A stretch of 64,000 nt of DNA, from contig NZ_FNSU01000004.1 of assembly GCF_900105325.1 (NCBI RefSeq), forward strand, positions 310,001 through 374,000. Reading direction: 5' to 3'. Of this stretch, positions 1 to 9,070 are shown one piece after another. The notes beneath the pieces are model-generated. The model was not told where the DNA came from, made no database searches, and saw nothing but the letters and a program-made list of their open reading frames with translations. The position numbers and the translations under genes are program-made. This stretch comes from Pseudomonas marginalis (GTDB lineage Bacteria; Pseudomonadota; Gammaproteobacteria; Pseudomonadales; Pseudomonadaceae). Positions within the stretch are counted from its first letter, which is position 1. Each line of letters opens with the position of its first letter.

Positions 1-40
1 TGAGGCCGGCAAAGCTGTAGAGAATATGAAGAGGTCAACA

Positions 41-1549
41 ATGTCCCAGGCAGCAAAAATCATCATCGCCGACACCCCCCTGCGCTGGCAGGACGTGGTC
101 GCCGTGGCCCGTCATGGTGCGGTGCTCGAACTCTCGGGCCAGGCCTGGGCGCGTATCGACAATGCCCAGGCCATCGTGCAGCGCATCGTTACCAGCGGCG
201 AACGCGCCTACGGCGTGAACACCGGGTTGGGCGCATTGTGCAACGTGTCGCTTAAAGGCGAGCAACTGAGCCAGCTGTCGCGCAATACCCTGTTGAGTCA
301 CGCCTGTGGCGTCGGCCCGGTCCTCAGCGACGAGCAGACCCGCGCGATCATCTGCGCGGCGGTCATCAACTACAGCCACGGCAAATCCGGCCTGCATCCG
401 CAGGTGGTGCATTCGCTGCTGGCGCTGCTCAACCACGGCATCACGCCACAAGTACCGTCCCAGGGCTCGGTGGGTTACCTGACTCATATGGCCCATGTCG
501 GCGTGGCGCTGCTGGGTGTCGGAAATGTGAGCTATCGCGGCCGGATCGTCCCGGCGCAACAGGCCCTGGACGAAGAAGGTTTGCAGCCGGTGGTCCTCGG
601 CGCCAAGGACGGCCTGTGCCTGGTCAACGGCACGCCGTGCATGACCGGCCTGAGCTGCCTGGCCCTGGCCGACGCCCATCATTTGCTGCAATGGGCCGAC
701 GTGATCGGTGCCATGAGCTTCGAAGCCCAGCGCGGCCAGATCGACGCCTTCGACGAAGAAATCATCGCCCTCAAGCCGCACCCGGGCATGCAGCATGTCG
801 GCCGCAACCTGCGTGCGTTGCTCGATGGCAGTGAAGTGATTGCGAGCAGCAAAGGCATCCGCACCCAGGACGCCCTGAGCCTGCGCTCGATCCCGCAGAT
901 CCACGGCGCGGCGCGCGACCAGGTGGAACACGCCACTCGTCAGATCGAGACCGAACTCAACAGCGCCACCGACAACCCGCTGGTGCTCGGCACGCCGGAC
1001 CACTACCGCGTGGTGTCCCAGGCCAACCCCCACGGCCAGTCCGTCGCCCTGGCGGCCGACCTGCTGGCGATTGCCCTGGCCGAAATCGGCTCGGTGGCCG
1101 AGCGCCGCCTCGACCGCCTGATCAACCCCCACGTCAGCGGCCTGCCGGCGTTCCTGGTGAGCAACCCAGGGGTCAACTCCGGGATGATGATCGTGCAGTA
1201 CGTCGCCGCCTCGCTGTGCGGACAGAACCGCCAATTGGCGCAACCGGCGGTGCTCGACAACTTCGTCACCTCGGGCCTGCAGGAGGACCACCTGAGCATG
1301 GGCACCAACGCCGCGCTCAAGCTGCACCAGGTAGTGGCCAACGTCACCCAGATCCTCGCCATCGAGTACCTGCTGGCGGCCCAGGCCTTCGAATTCCTGA
1401 AAGACCAGCGCTTCGGCGCGGGCACCGATCGCGCCTGGCGCCTGTTGCGTGAAGTGGTGCCGGCCTATGAGCAGGACCGTTGGCTGGCGCCGGATATTGC
1501 GGCCGCCGCCAAGGTGCTCAAGGACACCGCCTTACCGAATCTGTACTGA
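41..1549 (+). CDS. hutH1: Histidase-family protein lacking the MIO tripeptide (HutH1-like)
   Basis: A 502-residue member of the histidine/phenylalanine ammonia-lyase family, first gene of the hut block seen here. The start is the ATG at 41, preceded by GAAGAGG at 28-34; an in-frame ATG at 26 overlaps that ribosome site. The family loop reads SVG then YLTHMAH at residues 143-152, whereas the neighbouring HutH reads SVGASGDLAPLAH. The three residues Ala-Ser-Gly that cyclise into the MIO electrophile are absent. The active-site YSLR is ALSLR and the NFHAEP stretch is NPHGQS; AYGVNTG and QEDH are kept. Family knowledge says MIO is needed for ammonia elimination, so a classical lyase reaction is unlikely (inference). 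From memory, work on P. fluorescens hut genes found only the second histidase gene needed for growth on histidine. The few bases before 20 may be the end of an upstream transporter gene. Confidence 0.85.
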   Translation: MSQAAKIIIADTPLRWQDVVAVARHGAVLELSGQAWARIDNAQAIVQRIVTSGERAYGVNTGLGALCNVSLKGEQLSQLSRNTLLSHACGVGPVLSDEQTRAIICAAVINYSHGKSGLHPQVVHSLLALLNHGITPQVPSQGSVGYLTHMAHVGVALLGVGNVSYRGRIVPAQQALDEEGLQPVVLGAKDGLCLVNGTPCMTGLSCLALADAHHLLQWADVIGAMSFEAQRGQIDAFDEEIIALKPHPGMQHVGRNLRALLDGSEVIASSKGIRTQDALSLRSIPQIHGAARDQVEHATRQIETELNSATDNPLVLGTPDHYRVVSQANPHGQSVALAADLLAIALAEIGSVAERRLDRLINPHVSGLPAFLVSNPGVNSGMMIVQYVAASLCGQNRQLAQPAVLDNFVTSGLQEDHLSMGTNAALKLHQVVANVTQILAIEYLLAAQAFEFLKDQRFGAGTDRAWRLLREVVPAYEQDRWLAPDIAAAAKVLKDTALPNLY

Positions 1550-1588
1550 ATACTTATTTCAAAAGAATAATTCACAAGGAGTATGAAT

Positions 1589-3121
1589 GTGACTGCGCTA
1601 AACCTGATTCCAGGCCAACTGAGCCTCGCCCAACTGCGGGCCATCTACCAGCAGCCGGTAACCCTCAGTCTGGATGACAGTGCCTCGGCCCAGATCGAAG
1701 CCAGTGTGGCCTGCGTGGAACAGATTCTCGCCGAGAACCGCACCGCCTATGGCATCAACACTGGTTTCGGCCTGCTGGCCTCGACCCGCATCGCCAGCGA
1801 AGACCTGGAAAACCTCCAGCGTTCCCTGGTGTTGTCCCACGCCGCCGGCGTCGGTGAGCCGATCAGCGATGCGCTGGTGCGGCTGGTCATGGTGCTCAAG
1901 GTCAACAGCCTCAGCCGTGGGTTCTCCGGGATTCGCCGGCAGGTGATCGACGCGCTGATTGCGCTGATCAATGCCGAGGTGTACCCGCATATTCCTCTGA
2001 AAGGCTCCGTTGGTGCTTCCGGTGACCTGGCGCCGTTGGCGCACATGTCCCTGGTGCTGCTGGGCGAAGGCAAGGCGCGCTACAAGGGCGAATGGCTGGA
2101 AGCCACCGACGCGCTGAAAGTCGCCGGCCTGACGCCGCTGACCCTCGCCGCCAAGGAGGGCCTGGCGCTGCTCAACGGCACCCAGGTGTCCACCGCCTAT
2201 GCCCTGCGTGGCCTGTTCGAGGGCGAAGACCTGTTCGCCGGCGCCCTGGCGTGCGGCGGCCTTACCGTGGAAGCGGTGCTGGGTTCGCGCTCGCCGTTCG
2301 ACGCCCGTATTCATGCGGCTCGCGGTCAACGTGGGCAGATCGATTCGGCGGCGGCCTACCGTGACCTGCTCGGTGAGAGCAGCCAGGTGTCGCAGTCGCA
2401 CCAGAACTGCGACAAGGTGCAGGACCCGTACTCCCTGCGCTGCCAGCCACAAGTCATGGGCGCCTGCCTGACCCAGTTGCGCCAGGCGGCCGAGGTACTG
2501 GTGGTCGAAGCCAACGCCGTGTCCGATAACCCGTTGGTATTTGCCGCTGAGGGTGACGTGATCTCCGGTGGCAACTTCCACGCCGAACCGGTGGCCATGG
2601 CCGCTGACAACATGGCCCTGGCCATCGCCGAAATCGGCTCCCTGAGCGAGCGTCGCATCTCGCTGATGATGGACAAGCACATGTCGCAACTGCCGCCGTT
2701 CCTGGTGGGCAATGGTGGGGTGAACTCCGGTTTCATGATCGCCCAGGTGACCGCCGCCGCCCTTGCCAGTGAGAACAAGGCATTGGCTCATCCCCATAGC
2801 GTCGACAGCATCCCGACGTCCGCCAACCAGGAAGACCACGTGTCGATGGCCCCGGCTGCCGGCAAGCGCCTGTGGGAAATGGCCGAGAACACCCGCGGCA
2901 TCCTCGCCGTGGAATGGCTGGCCGCGTGCCAGGGCCTGGACCTGCGCGAAGGCCTGAAAACCTCGCCGAAGCTGGAAAAAGCCCGTGGCATCCTGCGCGA
3001 CAAAGTGACGTTCTACGACAAGGACCGCTTCTTCGCCCCGGACATCATCGCCGCCAGCGAACTGCTCGCCAGCCGCTGCCTGAATGAGCTGGTGCCGGCC
3101 ACGTTGCTGCCGAGCCTGTAA
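1589..3121 (+). CDS. hutH: Histidine ammonia-lyase
   Basis: Cytoplasmic histidase, deaminating L-histidine to trans-urocanate, the first step of histidine breakdown to glutamate. It is 510 residues, the normal family length. The MIO triad Ala-Ser-Gly is at 143-145 inside GSVGASGDLAPLAH; TAYGINTG, LLNGTQ, DPYSLRCQPQ, GGNFHAEP and NQEDHVS are all intact. The start is taken as GTG at 1589, which begins VTALNL and lies 7 bases after AAGGAG at 1576-1581; the ATG two codons earlier is too close to that site. It follows the MIO-less paralogue by 39 bases and is followed by a REPIN and the permease gene. This copy is expected to be the working enzyme. Confidence 0.97.
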   Translation: MTALNLIPGQLSLAQLRAIYQQPVTLSLDDSASAQIEASVACVEQILAENRTAYGINTGFGLLASTRIASEDLENLQRSLVLSHAAGVGEPISDALVRLVMVLKVNSLSRGFSGIRRQVIDALIALINAEVYPHIPLKGSVGASGDLAPLAHMSLVLLGEGKARYKGEWLEATDALKVAGLTPLTLAAKEGLALLNGTQVSTAYALRGLFEGEDLFAGALACGGLTVEAVLGSRSPFDARIHAARGQRGQIDSAAAYRDLLGESSQVSQSHQNCDKVQDPYSLRCQPQVMGACLTQLRQAAEVLVVEANAVSDNPLVFAAEGDVISGGNFHAEPVAMAADNMALAIAEIGSLSERRISLMMDKHMSQLPPFLVGNGGVNSGFMIAQVTAAALASENKALAHPHSVDSIPTSANQEDHVSMAPAAGKRLWEMAENTRGILAVEWLAACQGLDLREGLKTSPKLEKARGILRDKVTFYDKDRFFAPDIIAASELLASRCLNELVPATLLPSL

Positions 3122-3147
3122 GCGGTTCAGACAACGGCATGGCTCTC

Positions 3148-3243
3148 TGTGGTGAGCGAGCTTGCTCGCGCCGGGCTGCGCAGCAGCCCCAAAAAAGGCC
3201 GCGAGCGCTTCGCACTCGAGCGCGAGCAAGCTCGCTCACCACA
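3148..3243. repeat. REPIN: two inverted REP sequences (GAGCGAGCTTGCTCGC class)
   Basis: The left arm TGTGGTGAGCGAGCTTGCTC (3148-3167) is repeated as its reverse complement at the right end (to 3243). In between is a smaller inverted pair around GGGCTGCGCAGCAGCCC. This is the paired-REP structure common in P. fluorescens genomes. It lies between hutH and hutT, both read rightwards, so it would be in the mRNA if they are co-transcribed. Confidence 0.9.
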
Positions 3244-3281
3244 AACAACTTTCTCAGGATAAAAATAATTAGGGACGAGAA

Positions 3282-4691
3282 ATGCACCAGCAAGAAAAGG
3301 GTTTGAAACGCGGGCTGAGCGCCCGACATATTCGCTTCATGGCCCTCGGTTCCGCGATCGGCACCGGGCTGTTCTACGGGTCCGCCTCGGCCATCCAGAT
3401 GGCTGGCCCCGCCGTGCTGCTGGCCTACCTGATCGGCGGCGCCGCAGTGTTCATGGTGATGCGCGCCCTCGGTGAAATGGCCGTGCACAACCCGGTCTCC
3501 GGCTCCTTCGGCCAATACGCCAGCACCTACCTGGGCCCGTTGGCCGGTTTTATCCTGGGCTGGACCTACGCCTTTGAAATGATCATCGTCTGTCTCGCCG
3601 ACGTCACCGCCTTCGGCATCTACATGGGCTTCTGGTTTCCCGAGGTCGCACGCTGGGTCTGGGTGCTCGGCATCGTGTTTTTGATCGGCGGCCTGAACCT
3701 GTGCAACGTCAAGGTCTTTGGCGAGATGGAGTTCTGGCTGTCGCTGCTCAAGGTCGGCGCCATCGTGGCGATGATCCTCGGCGGTTTCGGCATCATGCTG
3801 TTCGGCATCCACTCGGCCGGCGAAACCCAGGCCAGCGGCCTGAGCAACCTGTGGGCCCACGGCGGCTTCATGCCCAACGGCATTGGTGGGCTGATCGCCT
3901 CGTTTGCAGTGGTGATGTTCGCGTTTGGCGGCATCGAGATCATCGGCATCACCGCCGGTGAAGCCAAGGATCCGCAGCGCGTGATCCCCAAGGCGATCAA
4001 CGCCGTGCCGCTGCGCATCCTGTTGTTCTACGTGCTGACGTTGTTTGTCTTGATGGCCATCTACCCATGGCCGCAGATCGGCAGCCAAGGCAGTCCGTTC
4101 GTGCAGATCTTCAGCAACCTCGGGATAGGCTCGGCGGCGACCCTCCTCAATATCGTGGTGATTTCGGCGGCCGTGTCGGCTATCAACAGCGACATCTTCG
4201 GTGCCGGCCGCATGATGTACGGCCTGGCGCAGCAAGGGCAGGCGCCCAAGGGCTTTGCCCGGTTGTCCAGGCAAGGCGTACCGTGGATGACGGTGGTGGT
4301 GATGGGCGCCGCCTTGCTCGGCGGTGTGCTGCTCAACTACCTGATCCCGGAAAACGTGTTCCTGCTGATCGCGTCGATTGCCACCTTCGCCACCGTATGG
4401 GTGTGGCTGATGATCCTGTTCACCCAGGTCGCCATGCGCCGCTCGATGACGAAAGAGCAGGTCGCCGAATTGAAATTCCCGGTGCCGTTCTGGCCCTACG
4501 CGCCGGCTGCGGCCATCGTGTTCATGCTGTTTGTGTTTGGCGTGCTCGGTTACTTCCCGGACACCCAGGCGGCCTTGCTGGTCGGTGCGGTGTGGATCGT
4601 GTTGCTGGTCGTTGCCTATCTGCTGTGGGTCAAGCCCGCCGCCGGGCAAGCGGCCAAGGTCCATTACGACCCGGCCTTGTCTCATCGATAA
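3282..4691 (+). CDS. hutT: Amino acid permease of the AAT/ProY family, probable histidine transporter
   Basis: A 469-residue inner-membrane amino acid:proton symporter of the APC superfamily. It starts with the family's N-terminal pattern RGLSARHIRFMALGSAIGTGLFYGS (key residues around 12-36). About twelve hydrophobic segments follow, including the conserved GEMAVHNPVSGSFGQYA loop between the third and fourth. Length is typical. Its position between hutH and hutI points to histidine or urocanate uptake; this specificity is inferred from context, as AAT-family permeases carry several amino acids. The ribosome site is weak (GGGACGAG just before the ATG). Only 15 bases separate it from hutI. Confidence 0.9.
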   Translation: MHQQEKGLKRGLSARHIRFMALGSAIGTGLFYGSASAIQMAGPAVLLAYLIGGAAVFMVMRALGEMAVHNPVSGSFGQYASTYLGPLAGFILGWTYAFEMIIVCLADVTAFGIYMGFWFPEVARWVWVLGIVFLIGGLNLCNVKVFGEMEFWLSLLKVGAIVAMILGGFGIMLFGIHSAGETQASGLSNLWAHGGFMPNGIGGLIASFAVVMFAFGGIEIIGITAGEAKDPQRVIPKAINAVPLRILLFYVLTLFVLMAIYPWPQIGSQGSPFVQIFSNLGIGSAATLLNIVVISAAVSAINSDIFGAGRMMYGLAQQGQAPKGFARLSRQGVPWMTVVVMGAALLGGVLLNYLIPENVFLLIASIATFATVWVWLMILFTQVAMRRSMTKEQVAELKFPVPFWPYAPAAAIVFMLFVFGVLGYFPDTQAALLVGAVWIVLLVVAYLLWVKPAAGQAAKVHYDPALSHR

Positions 4692-4706
4692 CTTAGGGAG
4701 GCGTTG

Positions 4707-5912
4707 ATGAAAACCCTTTGGCAACACTGCCACGTCGCAACCATGGCCCAGGGCAAATACTCGATCATCGAGGATGCCGCCCTGGTCACCGCCGGTTCGC
4801 TCATCGAGTGGATCGGTCCGCGCAGCGAAGTACCGACGGCGGATTACGCCCAGGTGCATGACCTGCAAGGCGCGTGGGTCACCCCCGGGCTGATCGACTG
4901 CCACACCCACGCGGTGTTTGGCGGCAATCGCAGCGGCGAATTCGAGCAGCGCCTCGAGGGCGTGAGCTATGCCGACATCGCGGCCAAGGGCGGCGGTATT
5001 GCCAGCACCGTGCGCGCCACCCGCGCCGCCACGGAGGATGAACTCTTCGCCAGCGCCCATAAGCGCCTGCGCAGCCTGCTGCGCGATGGCGTGACCACGG
5101 TGGAGATCAAGTCCGGCTACGGCCTGGACCTGGCCAACGAGCGCAAGATGTTGCGTGTGGCTCGGCGCCTGGGCGAAGCGCTGCCGGTCAGCGTGCGTGC
5201 CACGTGCCTGGCGGCCCATGCATTGCCGCCGGAGTACAAGGACCGCGCCGACGATTACATCGAGCACATCTGCAATGAAATGCTGCCGGCCTTGGCGGCG
5301 CAGGGGTTGGTGGACGCGGTGGATGCGTTCTGCGAATACCTGGCGTTTTCCACCGAGCAGGTGGAGCGGGTGTTCAAGGTCGCCCAGCAACTCGGCCTGC
5401 CGGTGAAACTGCATGCCGAGCAGCTGTCGTCGCTGCACGGCTCCAGCCTGGCGGCGCGTTACCACGCGCTGTCGGCGGATCACCTGGAATTCATGACCGA
5501 AGAAGACGCCATCGCCATGGCCGCTGCCGGCACCGTCGCCGTGTTGCTGCCGGGGGCGTTCTACTTCCTGCGCGAAACCCAACTGCCGCCGATGGACGCC
5601 CTGCGCAGGCACGGCGTGAAGATCGCCATCGCCAGTGACCTCAACCCCGGCACCTCGCCGGCGTTGTCGGTACGCCTGATGCTGAACATGGCCTGCACCC
5701 TGTTCCGTATGACCCCGGAAGAAGCCCTGGCCGGTGTCACACAACATGCGGCCACCGCCCTGGGCATGGGCGACACCCATGGGTCCCTGGAAGTGGGCAA
5801 GGTCGCCGACTTTGTCGCCTGGCAGATTGATCGCCCCGCCGACCTCGCCTATTGGCTGGGCGGTGAGCTGGATAAACGCGTCGTGCGCCACGGCGTCGAC
5901 GTCACCCTATAA
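4707..5912 (+). CDS. hutI: Imidazolonepropionase
   Basis: Metal-dependent amidohydrolase that opens the ring of 4-imidazolone-5-propionate to give N-formimino-L-glutamate, the third step of the Hut pathway. The protein is 401 residues, normal for HutI. It has DCHTHAVFGGNR (metal-binding His pair) near residue 70, HAEQ near 240 and SDLNPGTSP near 315, the metal-binding Asp motif. The ATG at 4707 is used because GGGAGG lies just upstream; a TTG one codon earlier is the only nearby alternative. It is followed by hutG after 11 bases, so the two are surely co-transcribed. Confidence 0.96.
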   Translation: MKTLWQHCHVATMAQGKYSIIEDAALVTAGSLIEWIGPRSEVPTADYAQVHDLQGAWVTPGLIDCHTHAVFGGNRSGEFEQRLEGVSYADIAAKGGGIASTVRATRAATEDELFASAHKRLRSLLRDGVTTVEIKSGYGLDLANERKMLRVARRLGEALPVSVRATCLAAHALPPEYKDRADDYIEHICNEMLPALAAQGLVDAVDAFCEYLAFSTEQVERVFKVAQQLGLPVKLHAEQLSSLHGSSLAARYHALSADHLEFMTEEDAIAMAAAGTVAVLLPGAFYFLRETQLPPMDALRRHGVKIAIASDLNPGTSPALSVRLMLNMACTLFRMTPEEALAGVTQHAATALGMGDTHGSLEVGKVADFVAWQIDRPADLAYWLGGELDKRVVRHGVDVTL

Positions 5913-5923
5913 GGAGCACTGCT

Positions 5924-6724
5924 GTGGATAAGGTTCTGAACTTCAAACAAGGCCGTGTGCCGCTGCTGATCAGCATGCCCCACGCCGGCCTGCGCCTGAC
6001 GCCTGCGGTGGAAGCCGGGTTGATCCCCGAAGCGCAAAGCCTGCCGGACACCGATTGGCACATCCCCACGCTGTATGACTTCGCCGAAGCGCTGGGTGCC
6101 AGCACCCTGTCGGCGGAGTACTCGCGGTTTGTCATTGACCTGAACCGGCCCTCGGACGACAAGCCGCTGTACGCCGGTGCCACCACGGGCCTGTACCCGG
6201 CGACCCTGTTCGATGGCGTGCCGTTGTTCCGCGAAGGTCTGGAGCCGAGCGAGACAGAGCGCGCCAGTTACCTGCAAAAGATCTGGGGCCCGTATCACCG
6301 CGCGCTGCAAGAGGAACTGGCGCGGCTCAAGGCCGAGTTCGGTTATGCGTTGCTGTTCGATGCGCACTCGATCCGCTCGGTGATCCCGCACCTGTTCGAC
6401 GGCAAACTGCCGGATTTCAACCTGGGCACCTTCAACGGCGCCGCCTGTGATCCGGAACTGGCCAGCCAGCTCGAGGCCATTTGTGCCACCCATCCTCAGT
6501 ACACCCATGTATTGAACGGGCGCTTCAAGGGCGGCCATATCACCCGCCATTACGGCAATCCGGCGCAGGATATCCATGCGGTGCAGCTGGAATTGTGCCA
6601 GAGCACGTATATGGAAGAGTTCGAGCCGTTCCGCTATCGCCCGGATCTGGCCGAGCCGACGCAGGTGGTGTTGAAGCAGCTACTGGAAGGCTTGCTGGCG
6701 TGGGGGCGCAAGCGCTACGAGTGA
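5924..6724 (+). CDS. hutG: N-formylglutamate deformylase
   Basis: Hydrolyses N-formylglutamate to glutamate and formate, the last step of the five-step histidine route used by pseudomonads. The protein has 266 residues. The N-terminus VPLLISMPHAG and the segment LLFDAHSIRS near residue 145 are typical of the amidohydrolase fold, with the Asp-Ala-His a likely metal site. The start is GTG at 5924, 7 bases after AAGGAG at 5911-5916. It closes the hut block. Confidence 0.94.
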   Translation: MDKVLNFKQGRVPLLISMPHAGLRLTPAVEAGLIPEAQSLPDTDWHIPTLYDFAEALGASTLSAEYSRFVIDLNRPSDDKPLYAGATTGLYPATLFDGVPLFREGLEPSETERASYLQKIWGPYHRALQEELARLKAEFGYALLFDAHSIRSVIPHLFDGKLPDFNLGTFNGAACDPELASQLEAICATHPQYTHVLNGRFKGGHITRHYGNPAQDIHAVQLELCQSTYMEEFEPFRYRPDLAEPTQVVLKQLLEGLLAWGRKRYE

Positions 6725-6855
6725 CGAACGGTCGCCCCTGTGCAACTCACAGTCGCCACAGGTCGTGTTGGGAGAGGTCTCGCTCGGTAAGGTTGTGGTT
6801 ATGGCGCACCAGACGCCACTTCCCATAATAAAAGCTGCCGAGTGAGACCTCTTTC

Positions 6856-7803
6856 ATGAAAAGACTGTTCAACCGTTACCTGTTGACCCTCACCGGCGCC
6901 GCACTCCTCAGTGCCCAAGCCATGGCCGCCGAACCGGCCTCCTGCAAATCCATTCGCATGGGCGTGGTCAGTTGGACCGATGTGGTCGCCACCTCGGGCA
7001 TGGCCGACGTGCTGCTCAGCGGCCTGGGCTATGACAGCAAGCAGACCAGCGCCGTGCAGCAGATCATCTTTGCCGGTATCCGCGATAAACGCCTGGACGT
7101 GTTCCTCGGCTATTGGAAGCCGGCGATGGACAACAACATCGCGCCGTTTCTGGCCGCCAGGCAGGTCAAAGTCTTTGATAAACCCAGCCTCGCCGACGCC
7201 CAGGCCACCCTGGCCGTGCCGCAATACGTGGCTGACGCCGGGCTGAAGACCTTTGCCGACATCGCCCGCTTCAAGGACAAGCTGGGCGGCAAGATCTACG
7301 GCATCGAGCCCGGCAGCGGCGCCAATACCGATATCCAGAAAATGATCGACACCAACCACTTCGGCCTGGGCGGCTTCAAGCTGGTGGCTTCCGGTGAGGC
7401 TGGCATGTTGGCGGCGGTGCAGCGCGCGGTGAACCGCAAGGAGTTCATGGTATTTGTCGGGTGGACCCCGCACCCCATGAACATCAATATGAAAATGGCC
7501 TATCTCACTGGCAGCGAAGACGTGTTCGGTCCTGACGAAGGGCGCGCCACGGTCTCCACCGTGACCGCGCCGGACTTCGCCGAACGCTGCCCCAACGCTA
7601 ACCGATTGCTCGAGAACCTGACCTTCACCGCGGCCCAGGAAAGCCAGCTCATGGTGCCGATCATGGAGCGCCAGTCACCGCAGGACGTGGCCAGGCAATG
7701 GCTGCGCGACCACCCCGAGGATTTGCAGCGCTGGTTGGCCGGGGTTACAGCATTTGATGGCAGCGATGGCTTGGCGTCGCTCCAGGCCTACCTCAAACCC
7801 TAA
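6856..7803 (+). CDS. Periplasmic quaternary-amine (choline/betaine-type) substrate-binding protein
   Basis: A 315-residue secreted binding protein of the OpuAC/ChoX family. Residues 1-24 form a signal peptide ending AMA. The mature part has the family hallmarks RMGVVSWTDVVATS at the start, FLGYWKPAMD near 88-97, GIEPGSGANTDIQKMID near 152-168 and FVGWTPHPMN near 200, which supply the aromatic cage for trimethylammonium groups in the family. There is no permease or ATPase gene next to it, so it probably feeds a transporter encoded elsewhere. Because it follows hutG, histidine-betaine or histidine derivatives are possible ligands (inference). No ChoW/ChoV partners are visible downstream. Confidence 0.85.
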   Translation: MKRLFNRYLLTLTGAALLSAQAMAAEPASCKSIRMGVVSWTDVVATSGMADVLLSGLGYDSKQTSAVQQIIFAGIRDKRLDVFLGYWKPAMDNNIAPFLAARQVKVFDKPSLADAQATLAVPQYVADAGLKTFADIARFKDKLGGKIYGIEPGSGANTDIQKMIDTNHFGLGGFKLVASGEAGMLAAVQRAVNRKEFMVFVGWTPHPMNINMKMAYLTGSEDVFGPDEGRATVSTVTAPDFAERCPNANRLLENLTFTAAQESQLMVPIMERQSPQDVARQWLRDHPEDLQRWLAGVTAFDGSDGLASLQAYLKP

Positions 7804-8140
7804 GCCAAGTGCAGCCCCCGATAGCCATGGGTATCTTAAGGGTTGACGCATAACGCTGTGGTGAGCGGGCTTGCCCCGCGCTGGGCTGCGAAGCAGCCCC
7901 AATAAAGGCGCCGGGATTTTCTGTTAGTACTCAGCGTGTGGGGTTTTAGGGCTGCTTCGCAGCCCAGCGCGGGGCAAGCCCGCTCACCACAAGGACTTCA
8001 TTACCTTAGATTATTCTTTCACCGAAGATGTGTAGATACGACTGCCCCGATAGCGCCATGCCGGGCAACCTATCAAGTGACTGATTCATCGCAATCGGAA
8101 ACCTCCGACCTTGAACCTGCCGCGCCAGAGATCATTGCGT
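7804..8140. other. Intergenic region with REPIN and a leader
   Basis: This 337-base gap holds the REPIN listed separately. After it, from 7992, comes about 150 bases of lower GC that should contain the promoter of the esterase gene. I see no convincing reading frame or structured RNA. Confidence 0.6.
7857..7991. repeat. REPIN: two inverted REP sequences (GAGCGGGCTTGCCCCGC class)
   Basis: TGTGGTGAGCGGGCTTGCCC at 7857 is mirrored by the reverse complement ending at 7991, each followed inward by the pair GGGCTGCGAAGCAGCCC/GGGCTGCTTCGCAGCCC. The spacer is about 50 bases. Same family as the element at 3148 but a different sequence variant. Confidence 0.9.
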
Positions 8141-9070
8141 ATGTACCCGATATCCCCGCAACTTGTCGCGTTCGTTGAAAAAACCGAGTCTTTCACCAGC
8201 GCCCACTCTTCCCTGGCGAGCCTGCGCCAAAGTTACGAACGCATGTGCCAGGCATTCACCCCGCCGAAACCGGAAGGCTTGCAGCTCACGGACTTCACCC
8301 TGGCCGGCGTGGACGTGCGCAGTTATCTGCCCCCCACACCGCCACCCGCCGACGGCTGGCCATGTCTCCTCTATATACACGGCGGTGGCTGGGTGGTCGG
8401 CGGCCTGGATTCCCACGACTTCATCTGCTTCGAGCTGGCCAATGCCCTCCGGGTGCTGGTGATCGCCATCGACTACCGCCTGGCGCCCGAGCACCCATTC
8501 CCGGCCGCCTACGACGATTGCCACGCAGTGTGGCAGGCGATCCAGAAAGGGCAGGCGCCACACGCCATCGATCGGCAACGCCTGGCAGTGGTCGGTGACA
8601 GTGCGGGCGGCAACCTGGCGGCGGCGTTGTGCCTGGGGTTGCGCGATGATGGCCAGCCTATGCCGCGGGCCCAGGTCCTTATTTACCCCGGACTGGGCGG
8701 CCCGGCTGATTTGCCCTCGCGCCGTGACTGCATGGACGCGCCGCTGCTCAGCACTGCCGACACCGACTACTACCTGGCGCTCTACCTGCGTGGTTTGGCT
8801 AAACCATCGCCCTATGCTATGCCGCTGCTGGCCGAGGATTTCAGTGGTTTGCCCAAGGCCTTGATCGCAGTAGCCCAATTCGACCCGCTGCGCGACGACG
8901 GCATGCTGTACGCCGAGCGCCTGCAACAGGCCGGTGTGCCTGCGCGGTTGTATCCGGGCAAAGGCCTGGTCCACGGCTGTCTGCGCGCAAAGGGCCAGGC
9001 CCCGGAGGTGGATCGGCTGTACGGCTACCTGTTGGATTACCTGAGGAGCGAACTACTGACGCAGCTCTAA
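8141..9070 (+). CDS. Alpha/beta hydrolase, HSL-type (fold-3) esterase
   Basis: A 309-residue esterase of the hormone-sensitive-lipase family. It has the oxyanion-hole motif HGGGW (in LLYIHGGGWVVGG, about residues 76-88), the nucleophile motif GDSAGG (VVGDSAGGNLA, about 150-160), an Asp in AQFDPLRDDG and a His in LVHGC near the end, a full catalytic triad. There is no signal peptide, so it is cytoplasmic. The ATG at 8141 is preferred over an in-frame TTG at 8111. Substrate unknown; such enzymes cleave short-chain esters. It stands alone, about 100 bases before pip. Confidence 0.88.
   Translation: MYPISPQLVAFVEKTESFTSAHSSLASLRQSYERMCQAFTPPKPEGLQLTDFTLAGVDVRSYLPPTPPPADGWPCLLYIHGGGWVVGGLDSHDFICFELANALRVLVIAIDYRLAPEHPFPAAYDDCHAVWQAIQKGQAPHAIDRQRLAVVGDSAGGNLAAALCLGLRDDGQPMPRAQVLIYPGLGGPADLPSRRDCMDAPLLSTADTDYYLALYLRGLAKPSPYAMPLLAEDFSGLPKALIAVAQFDPLRDDGMLYAERLQQAGVPARLYPGKGLVHGCLRAKGQAPEVDRLYGYLLDYLRSELLTQL

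Noticed and set aside
3..20. Possible end of an upstream gene (codons reading RPAKL then stop)
   Set aside because: Only six codons are in the window, too few to identify, although a transporter ATPase gene is expected there.
3045..5891. A very long open frame on the minus strand opposite hutT and hutI
   Set aside because: It is a shadow of GC-biased third positions. Its protein is rich in His, Gln and Arg with no family resemblance, while the plus strand carries two clear hut genes. Similar long antisense frames opposite opgH, argS and pilQ were dismissed for the same reason.
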